Below the pieces are notes generated by a model that was given only the letters and a program-made list of their open reading frames with translations, did not search any database and was not told the DNA's origin. Shown here piece after piece: positions 1-8,429 of a DNA stretch of 64,000 bases. The translations under genes and the position numbers were made by a program. This DNA comes from Hamadaea tsunoensis DSM 44101. Lineage in GTDB: Bacteria > Actinomycetota > Actinomycetes > Mycobacteriales > Micromonosporaceae. The DNA lies in NCBI RefSeq assembly GCF_000428945.1, contig NZ_KE386822.1:124001-188000 (forward strand). The letters are read 5' to 3'. The first letter of the stretch is position 1. Every line of letters starts with the position of its first letter.

Positions 1-129
1 CGCGTCGTCCCCGGCGACCGCGTCGGCGTGCTTCTCGCCATAGGCGTCGGGGGCGCCGAGGAGGGCCCGCAGGCGCATTTCTTTCCAGGTCTGCCAGTCG
101 TCGCGGGTGAGCCGCCGTACTTCGATCAC
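1..129 (-). CDS. GNAT family N-acetyltransferase, N-terminal fragment cut by window edge
   Basis: Only the first 43 codons lie in the window, read right to left. The protein starts M(GTG)-IEVRRLTRDDW, continues with K-E-M-R-L-R-A-L, and then A-P-D-A-Y-G-E. This is the usual opening of GNAT acetyltransferases: beta-1, then helix alpha-1 with the RLRAL..AP.A.G pattern. An in-frame TGA lies a few codons upstream of the GTG at 129, which fixes the start to this GTG or just inside it. The acetyl-CoA-binding core is outside the window, so substrate cannot be judged. It is transcribed away from the aminotransferase gene, sharing a divergent intergenic region of about 165 bp. Confidence 0.75.
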   Translation of the reverse strand, partial: MIEVRRLTRDDWQTWKEMRLRALLGAPDAYGEKHADAVAGDDA

Positions 130-295
130 GCCTTCGGACTCTAGTCACGGCGTACTGCGGGGAACACCGGGATATTTTTTGTACGCCTAACGCTGTGTCA
201 AATCTTGTGACGCGGCGCGTGACACTGTGCTGGTTGTCCGGGGCCGGGGCGCGGTGAAAGTGTCGGGGGACACACTCTGTGAGGAGAGGGCTGCC

Positions 296-1582
296 ATGTC
301 CGACGATCTGCTCGCCCGGCACCGGGCCGTGCTGCCGAACTGGGTCTCACCGCTGTACGACGAACCGATCGAGCTCGTCTCCGGGAAGGGCAGCCGGGTG
401 ACGGCCGCCGACGGGCGTACGTATCTGGACTTCTTCGGGGGTGTGCTGACGACCTCGATCGGCTACGACATCGCCGAGATCTCCGACGCCGTACGCGCCC
501 AGATCGACACCGGGATCGCGCACTCGTCGACGCTGTACCTGATCCGCCGGCAGGTCGAGCTGGCGGAGAAGATCGCGCGGCTGTCGGGGATACCGGACGC
601 GAAGGTGTTCCTGGCCAACTCGGGCACCGAGGCCAACGAGACCGCGCTGATGCTGGCCACGCAGTTCCGGCGGAGCAACCAGATCCTGGCGATGCGCAAT
701 TCGTACCACGGGCGGAGTTTCGGGGCGCTCGGGGTGACCGGCAACCGCGGCTGGTCGGCGTCGAGCCTGACCCCGGTCAACGTCAGCTACCTGCACTCGG
801 GGGACCGGCTGCGCGGGATCTTCGCGGGTCTGTCGGACGCCGAGTACACGGCGCGGGCGGTCGAGGACCTGCGGGAGGTGCTGGCGACGACCACGAGCGG
901 GGACGTCGCGTGCCTCATCGCCGAGCCGATCCAGGGCGTCGGCGGTTTCGTGGCCCCGCCGGACGGGTTCTTCGGGGCGCTCAAGGAGGTGCTGGACGAG
1001 TACGGCATCCTGTGGATCTCCGACGAGGTGCAGACCGGCTGGGGGCGTACGGGCGAGCACTTCTGGGGGTACCAGGCGCACGACGCGGTGCCGGACATGC
1101 TCACCTTCGCGAAGGGCATCGGCAACGGGTACGCCCTCGGCGGCGTGGTCGCCCGCGCGGAGGTGATGGACTGCCTGAGCGCGACGTCGTTCAACACGTT
1201 CGGCGGCAACCCGGTCTCCAGCGCGGCCGGCGGCGCGGTGCTCGACTACATCCTCGACCACGATCTGCAGGCTAACGCGGCCCGGGTCGGCGCGATCATC
1301 CACGAAGGACTGCACCGGGCGGCGGCCACGCTGCCGGTCGTCGGCGACGTCCGCGGCAAGGGGCTGATGATCGCCGTCGAGTTCGTCGAGCCGGGCACTA
1401 CCAGGCCGAACCCGGCCGCCGCGCTGCGCGTACTCGAGGAATGCAAGAAAAACGGCCTGCTGGTCGGCAAGGGCGGCCTGTACGCGAACGTCCTGCGGAT
1501 GGGGCCGCCCTTGACCCTGACCGAGGCGGAGGCCGAGGAAGGCCTGGAGATCCTGCTGGCGGCGATCGGGAGCGTGCGATGA
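296..1582 (+). CDS. Class III PLP-dependent aminotransferase (beta-amino acid / alanine-glyoxylate type)
   Basis: A 428-residue fold-type I aminotransferase. It shows the NSGTEANE phosphate-contact segment, the DEVQTGWGR motif whose Asp243 would hold the pyridine nitrogen, and TFAKGIGNG in which Lys273 forms the Schiff base. The start is ATG 296, preceded by GAGGAG 10 bases upstream; a longer reading from 227 has no ribosome site and adds unconserved residues. The stop overlaps the next start (ATGA), so the two genes are translationally coupled. The partner is methylmalonate-semialdehyde dehydrogenase. The inferred role is therefore transamination of 3-aminoisobutyrate or beta-alanine to the semialdehyde, as in pyrimidine or valine breakdown. 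The general sequence resembles AGXT2-type enzymes; the exact amino donor is not provable from sequence. Confidence 0.85.
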   Translation: MSDDLLARHRAVLPNWVSPLYDEPIELVSGKGSRVTAADGRTYLDFFGGVLTTSIGYDIAEISDAVRAQIDTGIAHSSTLYLIRRQVELAEKIARLSGIPDAKVFLANSGTEANETALMLATQFRRSNQILAMRNSYHGRSFGALGVTGNRGWSASSLTPVNVSYLHSGDRLRGIFAGLSDAEYTARAVEDLREVLATTTSGDVACLIAEPIQGVGGFVAPPDGFFGALKEVLDEYGILWISDEVQTGWGRTGEHFWGYQAHDAVPDMLTFAKGIGNGYALGGVVARAEVMDCLSATSFNTFGGNPVSSAAGGAVLDYILDHDLQANAARVGAIIHEGLHRAAATLPVVGDVRGKGLMIAVEFVEPGTTRPNPAAALRVLEECKKNGLLVGKGGLYANVLRMGPPLTLTEAEAEEGLEILLAAIGSVR

Positions 1583-3066
1583 AGCGGGTGCAGCACTTTG
1601 CCGGAGGCAAGCCGTGGCCGACCGACGGCCGCAGTGGTGACCTCTACGATCCGGCGACCGGGCAGGTCAGCGGCAGCGTGGACTTCGCCTCGGCGTCCGA
1701 TGTGGACGCTGTGGTGCGGATCGCCGCGGATGCCTTCGCCACCTGGCGCGACGCCTCGCTCGCGCGCCGCACGCAGGTCATGTTCGCCTTCCGCGAGCTG
1801 GTCAACGCGCGGCGCGAGCAGCTCGCGGCCGTGATCACCGACGAGCACGGCAAGGTCCTCTCCGACGCCGCCGGCGAGGTGCAGCGCGGTCTGGAGGTCA
1901 TCGAGTACGCGTGCGGCATCCCGGCCGCCCAGCGCGGCGGTTTCAGCGAGAACGTCTCGACCGGCGTCGACTCGTACGCGATCCGCCAGCCGCTCGGGGT
2001 CGTGGCGGTGATCTCGCCGTTCAACTTCCCGGCGATGGTGCCGCTGTGGTTCGTGCCGATCGCGGTCGCGGCGGGCAACACGGTGGTGCTCAAGCCGTCG
2101 GAGAAGGACCCGAGCGCGGCGACCCTGCTGGCGGCCTGGTTCGCCGAGGCGGGCCTGCCCGACGGGGTCTTCAACGTGGTGCACGGCGACAAGGAGGCGG
2201 TGGACGCGCTGCTGGACCACCCGGTGGTGCAGGCGGTCTCGTTCGTCGGCTCGACCCCCGTGGCGAAGTACGTGTACGAGCGCGGTACGGCGGCGGGCAA
2301 GCGCGTCCAGGCGCTGGGCGGCGCCAAGAACCACATGGTGGTGCTGCCGGACGCCGACCTCGATCTCGCGGCCGACGCGGCGGTGAGCGCCGGCTTCGGG
2401 TCGGCGGGGGAGCGGTGCATGGCGATCTCGGTCGTCGTGGCGGTGGAGCCGGTCGCGGACACGCTCGTGGAGAAGATCGCCTCGCGGATGGCCGGTATCC
2501 GCACCGGCGACGGCCGGCGGTCCTGCGACATGGGCCCCCTGGTGACAGCGGTCCACCGGGACAAGGTCGCGGGGTACGTCGCGGCGGGGGTGCAGGCGGG
2601 CGCGGTCGCGGTGGTGGACGGGCGGGACGTGACACCGGACGGCGACCCGGCCGGGTTCTGGCTCGGCCCGACGCTCTTCGACCGCGTGACGCCAGAGATG
2701 TCAGTCTATACGGACGAGATTTTCGGGCCGGTCCTCTCAGTCGTCAGGGTCCGAACGTACGAGGAGGCCGTCGCGCTCGTGAACGCCTGCCGGTACGGCA
2801 ACGGCACGGCGATCTTCACCAACGACGGCGGGGCGGCCCGGCGCTACCAGCACGAGGTCGAGGTCGGCATGATCGGGGTGAACGTGCCGATCCCGGTGCC
2901 GATGGCGTACTACTCGTTCGGCGGGTGGAAGGCGTCGCTCTTCGGCGACACGCACGCCCACGGCGCGGAAGGGGTGCATTTCTACACCCGGGCTAAGGTC
3001 GTCACCAGCCGGTGGCTGGACCCGTCGCACGGCGGCGTGAACCTCGGCTTCCCCACGCAGTCGTAA
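1579..3066 (+). CDS. mmsA: Methylmalonate-semialdehyde dehydrogenase (CoA-acylating)
   Basis: A 495-residue NAD-dependent aldehyde dehydrogenase that converts methylmalonate or malonate semialdehyde to propionyl- or acetyl-CoA. Diagnostic segments are SPFNFPAMVPLWF near residue 145, SFVGSTPVAKYVYERG around 220, GSAGERCMA with catalytic Cys280, and the C-terminal NVPIPVPMAYYSFGGWK that separates MMSDH from other ALDH families. Length is typical. It begins at ATG 1579 inside the stop of the aminotransferase, a coupled two-gene operon. A strong hairpin follows at 3086-3113. Together with the upstream aminotransferase it forms the last two steps of 3-aminoisobutyrate or beta-alanine catabolism. 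Confidence 0.9.
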   Translation: MKRVQHFAGGKPWPTDGRSGDLYDPATGQVSGSVDFASASDVDAVVRIAADAFATWRDASLARRTQVMFAFRELVNARREQLAAVITDEHGKVLSDAAGEVQRGLEVIEYACGIPAAQRGGFSENVSTGVDSYAIRQPLGVVAVISPFNFPAMVPLWFVPIAVAAGNTVVLKPSEKDPSAATLLAAWFAEAGLPDGVFNVVHGDKEAVDALLDHPVVQAVSFVGSTPVAKYVYERGTAAGKRVQALGGAKNHMVVLPDADLDLAADAAVSAGFGSAGERCMAISVVVAVEPVADTLVEKIASRMAGIRTGDGRRSCDMGPLVTAVHRDKVAGYVAAGVQAGAVAVVDGRDVTPDGDPAGFWLGPTLFDRVTPEMSVYTDEIFGPVLSVVRVRTYEEAVALVNACRYGNGTAIFTNDGGAARRYQHEVEVGMIGVNVPIPVPMAYYSFGGWKASLFGDTHAHGAEGVHFYTRAKVVTSRWLDPSHGGVNLGFPTQS

Positions 3067-3085
3067 CCGCCTCAAGATCGGTACA

Positions 3086-3113
3086 GGGTCGCCGCGCGCC
3101 CGCGCGGCGACCC
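3086..3113 (+). terminator. Hairpin terminator of the aminotransferase-mmsA operon
   Basis: Perfect 12-bp inverted repeat GGGTCGCCGCGC / GCGCGGCGACCC with a 4-base loop, 20 bases after the mmsA stop. There is no long T tract, which is common for actinobacterial terminators. Confidence 0.75.
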
Positions 3114-3287
3114 CTTCGTGTCTGGGAAGCATTCTTACCAAGCGTTACAGCCCCGCAACATCTGCCGGAGAGGGTGGCCGTCACGCCGTCGGGCGGGCAT
3201 TATTTTCGCAGCTCACCTACGCTGTGTGGGATCGCAGGCGGCCGGTCGGCGGCGGCCGCCGGGATGCATGACTGTTAATAACGATTA

Positions 3288-3365
3288 GAAAACTTCGCTC
3301 GATGACTTGACAAGAGCGGGTCCGCAGTAAGAACTTTTACCAACAACAGTTAACACTCCTTGCCA
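3288..3365 (+). promoter_or_regulatory. Promoter/operator element, copy 1 (shared with 8295-8372)
   Basis: This 78-base stretch upstream of the RpiR regulator aligns without gaps to 8295-8372 with about 13 mismatches. It holds TTGACA at 3307-3312 as a likely -35 box. The longest invariant block is CAGTAAGAACTTTTACCA, which contains the imperfect palindrome GTAAGAACTTTTAC at 3327-3340, followed by a second shared block ACAGTTAACA. Conservation of noncoding DNA around a palindrome is what an operator would show; the RpiR protein encoded next door is the obvious candidate binder. No clear -10 box is seen at the ideal spacing. The rest of the 3067-3398 gap holds only the upstream terminator and an AT-rich stretch. 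Confidence 0.7.
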
Positions 3366-3398
3366 TTGAGGCGGGCTTCGGAAGGGGCGTACCAACCG

Positions 3399-4394
3399 AT
3401 GGAACGCGAGGTGACGGTGGACACGGTGCCGGTGGCGCCGAACGATGCCGTCCCTGCGGCCAGGTACGCCACGACCGACGGCCTGCGCACCGACGGCGGC
3501 GCCACCGCGCCGCGGGAGCCGGAGAGCCTGCTCATCCGGATCGCCAATCTCCTGCCGGAGTTCACCGGGGCGCTGCGGCGGGTCGCCGACCAGGTCCTGT
3601 CCGACCCGGCCGGGGCGGCCCGCGCGACCATCGTCGAGCTGGCCGAGCGCAGCGGCACCTCGCCCGCGACCGTCACCCGGTTCTGCCGGGCCCTCGGCTT
3701 CGACGGGTACTCCGACCTGCGGCTGGGCATCGCCGGCGAGACCGGCCGGGCGTCCCGGTCGGCGGGCTGGCAGGTGGACATCGGCCGCGAGATCCAGCCG
3801 ACCGACCCGCTGGAACGCGTACTGAGCCAGCTCATGGCGGCCGACACGCTCGCCATGCGGGACACCGCCGCCCGGATCGACCTGGCGGCCGTCGAACGGG
3901 CCGCGGAGGCCATCTCCACCGCGTCCCGCGTCGACATCTACGGCGCCTCCGGCAGCGCGCTGGTGGGCGAGGAACTCCAGTTCTCGCTGCACCGCATCGG
4001 CATCGCGGCCTGGGCCTGGACCGACATCCACAACGGCCTGGCCAGCGCCGCCCTGCTCGGCAAGGGCGACGTCGCGCTCGGCATCTCGCACTCCGGCCAG
4101 ACCCGGGAGACGATCGAGATGATCGCCGAGGCCGGCAGCCACGGCGCGACCACCATCGCGCTCACCAGCTTCCCCCGTTCGCCGCTGGCCGACGTCGCGG
4201 ACATCGTCCTGCTGACGGCGACCCAGGCCACCACGTTCCGGCCGGACGCCCTGTCGGCCCGGCACCCGCAGCTCGTCGTGCTCGATCTGCTCTACATCGC
4301 GGTCGCTCAGCGTACGCACGAGCGCTCGCACGCCGCCTTCCAGCGCACCGCCCGCGCCGTCGAGGCGCACCGCGTCAAGGAGGTCTCCGAATGA
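3399..4394 (+). CDS. MurR/RpiR family transcriptional regulator (HTH + SIS)
   Basis: A 331-residue regulator. An N-terminal RpiR helix-turn-helix (about residues 45-105) has the typical recognition-helix segment TSPATVTRFCRALGF. A C-terminal SIS sugar-phosphate-binding domain (about 165-300) has DIYGASGSA and GISHSGQTRET motifs. Start taken at ATG 3399, with GGAAGGGG 12 bases upstream; an in-frame TTG farther up is less likely. It lies directly before an ngcEFG transporter operon and behind an element that recurs before the second transporter module. It is therefore the likely phospho-sugar-responsive regulator of both modules and of itself. By analogy with MurR and related proteins the ligand would be an amino-sugar phosphate; this is inference. 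Confidence 0.85.
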   Translation: MEREVTVDTVPVAPNDAVPAARYATTDGLRTDGGATAPREPESLLIRIANLLPEFTGALRRVADQVLSDPAGAARATIVELAERSGTSPATVTRFCRALGFDGYSDLRLGIAGETGRASRSAGWQVDIGREIQPTDPLERVLSQLMAADTLAMRDTAARIDLAAVERAAEAISTASRVDIYGASGSALVGEELQFSLHRIGIAAWAWTDIHNGLASAALLGKGDVALGISHSGQTRETIEMIAEAGSHGATTIALTSFPRSPLADVADIVLLTATQATTFRPDALSARHPQLVVLDLLYIAVAQRTHERSHAAFQRTARAVEAHRVKEVSE

Positions 4395-4409
4395 GGCCTT
4401 CCGCCTGAT

Positions 4410-4426
4410 CCGCCGATCTTCGGCGG
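4410..4426 (+). terminator. Short hairpin after the RpiR gene
   Basis: Inverted repeat CCGCCGA / TCGGCGG with a 3-base loop, 16 bases after the regulator stop, inside a wider GGATCC-rich surround. It could limit read-through from the regulator into ngcE1. Confidence 0.45.
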
Positions 4427-4504
4427 CGCCCGGATCCTCAGGGGCGCGCGGCCGATGTCCCTTCCGGGACGCGTACCACCCTCCGCACCACCCTCATGAA
4501 AAGT

Positions 4505-4536
4505 GTCCTCCCACCGGTGGCAGCCGGTGAGAGGAC
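4505..4536 (+). promoter_or_regulatory. Stem-loop in the leader of ngcE1
   Basis: GTCCTCCCACCGG and CCGGTGAGAGGAC pair over 13 positions with one mismatch and a 6-base loop. It lies 75 bases before the ngcE1 ATG. The position suits a transcriptional attenuator or an mRNA stabiliser. The second module has coding sequence of the SIS gene at the matching place, so the hairpin is specific to module 1. Confidence 0.5.
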
Positions 4537-4544
4537 CGGAACAT

Positions 4545-4592
4545 CACATACACCTCGAGTCCGGTACGCCGGCCCTCCGGCGTCCCGCCTGA
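4545..4592 (+). pseudogene. Remnant of the 3' end of a SIS-domain gene
   Basis: Bases 4545-4592 are highly similar to 9128-9174, where the second module encodes the last residues of its SIS protein (LESRYAGRLRRTA and the stop). In module 1 the same words, CTCGAGT, GGTACGCCGG, CTCCGGCG and CCGCCTGACCC, persist but no upstream SIS reading frame remains. The simplest reading is that module 1 also once had this SIS gene before ngcE, and that the RpiR gene now occupies its place. Confidence 0.5.
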
Positions 4593-4610
4593 CCCGTACG
4601 AGGAGACGAA

Positions 4611-6035
4611 ATGTCCAACACCCCCTCCGACCTTACCCGCCGCACGGTGCTGCGCCGTGCCGCGGCCGCGGGTCTGCTGGCCACCCCCGCGGCCGGGTTC
4701 CTGGCGGCGTGCGCGTCGAGCGACACCAACACCAACACGAACACCGGTGCCGGGACGAAGTCCGCCGACAACCCGTTCGGCGTGGACAAGTCCAAGCCGG
4801 TGGACGCGGTCGTCTTCGACGGCGGTTTCGGCCAGGACTACGCGAAGTACTACGGCTCGAACTACGAGAAGAAGTACGCCGGCTCCAAGGTCCAGATCAC
4901 CTGGTCCAAGGAGATCCTGACCGACATGCAGCCGCGGTTCACGGGCAACACGCCGCCGGATGTGATCAACAACTCGTCCCCGAAGACGCTGGACGTCGGC
5001 ACCGTCGTCGACCAGCTCGTCGACCTGACCGAGCTGTTCGAGGCGCCGAGCTTCGACGACCCCAGCGTCAAGGTCAAGGACACCCTGGTCGCCGGCACGG
5101 TGGAGTCCGGCCTGTTCAACAACAAGCCGTACACGCTGAACATGGCGTACACGGTCTACGGCTTCTTCCACGACCAGACCCTGTTCGACCAGAAGGGCTA
5201 CAAGGTCCCGACCACGTGGGAGGAGTTCTCGGCCCTCGCCGACCAGGCCAAGAAGGACGGCCTGTACGCCTTCACCCACCAGGGCAAGTACCCGTGGTAC
5301 ATGTACAACGTCATCACGGACTGGATCTGGAAGGTCGGCGGCCCGCAGGCCATCTTCGACATCGACAACCTGGAGCCGAACGCCTGGAAGTCGGACGCGG
5401 TCAAGACCGTGATCGACCGCATCGTCGAGATGCTGGGCAAGGGCTGGGTGCAGCCGGGTGCGGCCGCGCTCGACCACACCACCACGCAGCAGGCCGTCGT
5501 GGACCGCAAGGTCCTGTTCATCCCCTGCGGCACCTGGCTCGAGGGTGAGATGGCCAAGACCCTCAAGGCCGACAGCAAGCTGACGGTGAACGCCCAGTGG
5601 AGCCTCACCGCGTCGGACAAGTCGCCGTACGGCACCGTCCGCGCGGCGGCCGGCGAGGGCTGGATCGTGCCGAAGAACGGCAAGAACGAGCCCGGCGGCA
5701 TCGAGTTCCTGCGGGTCATGCTGTCCAAGGACTCGGCGCGCAAGTTCGCCGAGCTGACCAAGTCGCTCCCGGTCGTCAAGGGCGCGGCGGACGGCCTCAC
5801 CGGCTCCTCGCAGTTCGTCTCGGCGTCGGCGGCCCTCGGCGCGGCCGGCGCGAACATCATCAGCGTCCGGTTCGACGGCTGGTACAAGGACATCTACACC
5901 GCCCTCGAGGGTGCGATCAGCAACCTGATGAGCGGCAAGGGCGGCACCGCGGAGTTCACCACCGCGATGCAGAAGGCGGCCGACAAGGTCGCCGCCGACC
6001 CGAACATCAAGAAGCAGCCCAAGCGCACCGCCTGA
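4611..6035 (+). CDS. ngcE: NgcE-type N-acetylglucosamine/chitobiose-binding lipoprotein, copy 1
   Basis: A 474-residue ABC solute-binding protein. The N-terminus has a twin-arginine stretch (TRRTVLRR) and a lipobox ending in LAAC with Cys34 as lipidation site, so it is an exported membrane-anchored receptor. The start of the mature protein, with NPFGV followed by a V-V-F-D-G-G-F-G segment, is characteristic of the NgcE subfamily. GAGGAG stands just before ATG 4611. It shares most of its sequence with the second copy at 9197. The gene is followed by a 13-bp hairpin and then the two permeases. No ATPase gene is in the operon; actinobacterial sugar transporters of this class usually share the MsiK ATPase. 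Substrate assignment is by family resemblance only. Confidence 0.8.
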   Translation: MSNTPSDLTRRTVLRRAAAAGLLATPAAGFLAACASSDTNTNTNTGAGTKSADNPFGVDKSKPVDAVVFDGGFGQDYAKYYGSNYEKKYAGSKVQITWSKEILTDMQPRFTGNTPPDVINNSSPKTLDVGTVVDQLVDLTELFEAPSFDDPSVKVKDTLVAGTVESGLFNNKPYTLNMAYTVYGFFHDQTLFDQKGYKVPTTWEEFSALADQAKKDGLYAFTHQGKYPWYMYNVITDWIWKVGGPQAIFDIDNLEPNAWKSDAVKTVIDRIVEMLGKGWVQPGAAALDHTTTQQAVVDRKVLFIPCGTWLEGEMAKTLKADSKLTVNAQWSLTASDKSPYGTVRAAAGEGWIVPKNGKNEPGGIEFLRVMLSKDSARKFAELTKSLPVVKGAADGLTGSSQFVSASAALGAAGANIISVRFDGWYKDIYTALEGAISNLMSGKGGTAEFTTAMQKAADKVAADPNIKKQPKRTA

Positions 6036-6045
6036 GTGCTCCTTC

Positions 6046-6077
6046 CGGCCGGGCCGACGGCTTCGTCGGCCCGGCCG
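6046..6077 (+). promoter_or_regulatory. Intercistronic hairpin between ngcE1 and ngcF1
   Basis: Perfect 13-bp stem CGGCCGGGCCGAC / GTCGGCCCGGCCG with loop GGCTTC, placed between the binding-protein gene and the permease genes. Such hairpins typically protect or terminate part of the transcript, so that the receptor is made in excess over the membrane subunits. Module 2 has only 13 bases here and no hairpin. Confidence 0.7.
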
Positions 6078-6112
6078 CACCCCCTTCTCCACCCCTGACC
6101 GAAGGACTCGCC

Positions 6113-7099
6113 ATGAGGCACGGCAGGCTCCCGTTCATCTTGGGCTTCCTGTGGTTCCCGGTGCTGCTGTACCTGGTGTACGTGATCTGGCCGTACTGCC
6201 AGACCGTGTACTACTCGCTCACCGACTGGAACGGTTTCACCCCGAACGTCCCCTACACCGGGTTCGGCAACTACGCCGACCTGCTCAAGGACGACACGTT
6301 CGTGCGGTCGCTCTTTCACAACGCCGTGATCCTGGTCGTCTACCCGATCATCACGATCCTGCTCGCGCTGTTCTTCGCCTTCATGCTCAACGTGGGCGGC
6401 CGGGGCGACCGGGCGGGCATCCGCGGCGTCGCCGGCTCCGGGCTGTACAAGACGATCTTCTTCTTCCCGCAGCTGCTGTCCATCGCGATCGTGGCGATCC
6501 TGTGGGGCCGCATCTTCGAGAGCTCGACCGACACCGGCTTCCTGAACGCCGTGCTGGCCAAGATCGGCATCGTCGACCCGGCGCACCCGCTGTTGTTCCT
6601 CGGCGAGACCAACTCGTGGCTGCTGCCCGCGATCCCGTTCCGGGACACCGTGCTGGACGCCCCGGTGGTGCTGTGGTGCCTCATCGCCATCGCGGTGTGG
6701 GGCGGCGTCGGCTTCTACCTGGTGCTGTTCTCCGCCGGCATGCAGGCCATCCCCAAGGACCTCTTCGAGGCCGCGCTGCTGGACGGCTCCAGCCGCTACC
6801 AGACCTTCTTCAAGATCACGCTGCCGCTGCTGTGGGAGCAGATCTCCGTGGCCTGGGTCTACCTCGGCATCGCCGCCCTGGACTTCTTCCTGCTCGCGTT
6901 CGCGATCGCGCCGCCGAGCATGCAGGCGACCGGTGCCAGCCACGTGATGAGCTCCTGGGTCTTCTTCACGGCCTTCGGCAGCAGCCGGTACGACAAGTTC
7001 GGCTACGCCTGTGCCATGGCCGTCGCGATGGCCGCCTTCACCTTCATCCTCGCCTTGGTCCAGCTGCGGATCACCCGGCGCGAAAAGATCGAGTTCTAG
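6113..7099 (+). CDS. ngcF: ABC sugar permease, NgcF type, copy 1
   Basis: A 328-residue inner-membrane permease with about six hydrophobic segments. It has a binding-protein-dependent transport (EAA) loop, FEAALLDGSSRYQTFFKITLP, near residue 220. The opening MRHG followed by FILGFLWFPVLLYLV and the FFFPQLLSIAIVAILWG segment match NgcF proteins. The start is ATG 6113 with GAAGGA 7 bases before; earlier in-frame starts would run back into ngcE1. It is followed after 10 bases by ngcG1. The protein would form the channel with NgcG and receive sugar from NgcE. Confidence 0.82.
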   Translation: MRHGRLPFILGFLWFPVLLYLVYVIWPYCQTVYYSLTDWNGFTPNVPYTGFGNYADLLKDDTFVRSLFHNAVILVVYPIITILLALFFAFMLNVGGRGDRAGIRGVAGSGLYKTIFFFPQLLSIAIVAILWGRIFESSTDTGFLNAVLAKIGIVDPAHPLLFLGETNSWLLPAIPFRDTVLDAPVVLWCLIAIAVWGGVGFYLVLFSAGMQAIPKDLFEAALLDGSSRYQTFFKITLPLLWEQISVAWVYLGIAALDFFLLAFAIAPPSMQATGASHVMSSWVFFTAFGSSRYDKFGYACAMAVAMAAFTFILALVQLRITRREKIEF

Positions 7100-7109
7100 G
7101 GGTGCGGCC

Positions 7110-8054
7110 ATGACGACCACAGCGCAGCACGCGTCGCCCTCGGCGCCGCCGCAGAAGCAGATCCGGTTCGCCCGCCCGGCGAAGAACGAGGGCCGCGTCG
7201 TCAACCTGTTCTCACACGGCTTCCTGGCCCTGTGGGGACTGATGGTCGGCATCCCGCTGCTGTGGGCGACCGTCCAGTCCTTCCGGTCCGACGACGAGAT
7301 CCTGCACAACCCGCTGAGCCTGCCGAGCCACTGGCACGTCGACGCGTTCGGCCGGGCCTGGACCAAGGGCCACATCGGCGACTACTTCCTGAACACCCTC
7401 ATCGTGCTCATCCCGAGCGTGACGCTGACGATGCTGTTCGGGTCGATGGTCGCGTACGTGCTGGCCCGGTATCCGTTCCGCGGCAACAGGTTCATCTACT
7501 ACCTGTTCTTCACCGGGCTGGTCATGCCGATCTTCCTCGGCCTGATCCCGCTCTACCTCACCGTGAAGAACCTGGCGGCCTCGCTGGGCCTGGAGAGCGT
7601 CATCGGGCTCAACACCTACGGCGGCCTGATCCTCGTGTACATCGCGTACTCGCTGCCGTTCACGGTGTTCTTCATGCACTCGTTCTTCCGGACGCTGCCC
7701 AGCTCGGTCGCGGAGGCGGGGCTGATCGACGGGGCGAGCCACACGACCCTGTTCTTCCGGGTCATGCTCCCGATGGCCCGGCCGGGCCTGGTCAGCATCG
7801 GCCTGTTCAACATCATCGGGCAGTGGAACCAGTTCATCCTGCCGAACCTGCTCATGAAGCCGCAGAGCGGATTCGACAGTGACCGTTCGATGCTCACCCA
7901 GGGCCTTCTGGCGCTGGTGAACAACTCGAAGTACGAGACGGACTGGGCCCGGCTGTTCGCCGGCATGACGATCGCGATGCTGCCCATTCTGATCACGTAC
8001 CTTGCCCTCAACCGCCAGATCCAGGCCGGTCTGACCGGTTCCGTCAGCAAGTGA
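7110..8054 (+). CDS. ngcG: ABC sugar permease, NgcG type, copy 1
   Basis: A 314-residue MalG-like permease. It has a long hydrophilic N-terminus, about six membrane spans, the EAA loop AEAGLIDGASHTTLFFRVMLP, and the C-terminal signature RQIQAGLTGSVSK found in NgcG-type subunits. ATG 7110 follows the ngcF1 stop by 10 bases. It is the last gene of module 1 and is followed by a strong terminator at 8080-8115. Confidence 0.82.
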   Translation: MTTTAQHASPSAPPQKQIRFARPAKNEGRVVNLFSHGFLALWGLMVGIPLLWATVQSFRSDDEILHNPLSLPSHWHVDAFGRAWTKGHIGDYFLNTLIVLIPSVTLTMLFGSMVAYVLARYPFRGNRFIYYLFFTGLVMPIFLGLIPLYLTVKNLAASLGLESVIGLNTYGGLILVYIAYSLPFTVFFMHSFFRTLPSSVAEAGLIDGASHTTLFFRVMLPMARPGLVSIGLFNIIGQWNQFILPNLLMKPQSGFDSDRSMLTQGLLALVNNSKYETDWARLFAGMTIAMLPILITYLALNRQIQAGLTGSVSK

Positions 8055-8079
8055 GTGGCTTGTTCGACAGCTGAGACCA

Positions 8080-8115
8080 CCCGTGGGGCCGGCTCCTCCA
8101 GGCCGGCCCCACGGG
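8080..8115 (+). terminator. Rho-independent terminator of ngc module 1
   Basis: Perfect 14-bp stem CCCGTGGGGCCGGC / GCCGGCCCCACGGG with an 8-base loop, followed by a T-rich tract (CTTTCTTCGGTCTTTTG). It ends the first operon before the promoter region of module 2. Confidence 0.9.
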
Positions 8116-8294
8116 CTTTCTTCGGTCTTTTGTTTGGTCGTCATTCTTACCGGAACGGCCATCCGATAAATGGCTGAACAGATGAAAAATCCGACATTGG
8201 TGTTTTGCCGCTTATCGTCCGCCAGGGAGGACAATTCGGCAGGTCAGAGGCTTCGAGCTACTCTCTGAAGGCCCTCACGGCAGGTAACAACTCT

Positions 8295-8372
8295 GAAAAC
8301 TTCGGCCGACGACTTGACAAGGACCCGGCCTCAGTAAGAACTTTTACCAGTAACAGTTAACAGTCTTTGCCA
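8295..8372 (+). promoter_or_regulatory. Promoter/operator element, copy 2
   Basis: Gap-free match to 3288-3365. TTGACA is at 8314-8319 and the palindrome GTAAGAACTTTTAC at 8334-8347, followed by ACAGTTAACA. It stands 58 bases before the SIS gene. The rest of the 8055-8429 gap is a terminator and unusually AT-rich DNA without open frames. Confidence 0.7.
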
Positions 8373-8429
8373 AACTCGGTGCCCCTGGCGCCGGGCGGCG
8401 TACACGGCAGAACAGGGGGCCCGGCGAGA

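Noticed and set aside
227-295. Longer aminotransferase start
   Set aside because: No ribosome site and no family similarity; ATG 296 has GAGGAG in place.
4496-5548. 350-codon frame over the ngcE1 leader and gene
   Set aside because: Out-of-frame reading of ngcE1 with Arg/Pro/His-rich composition.
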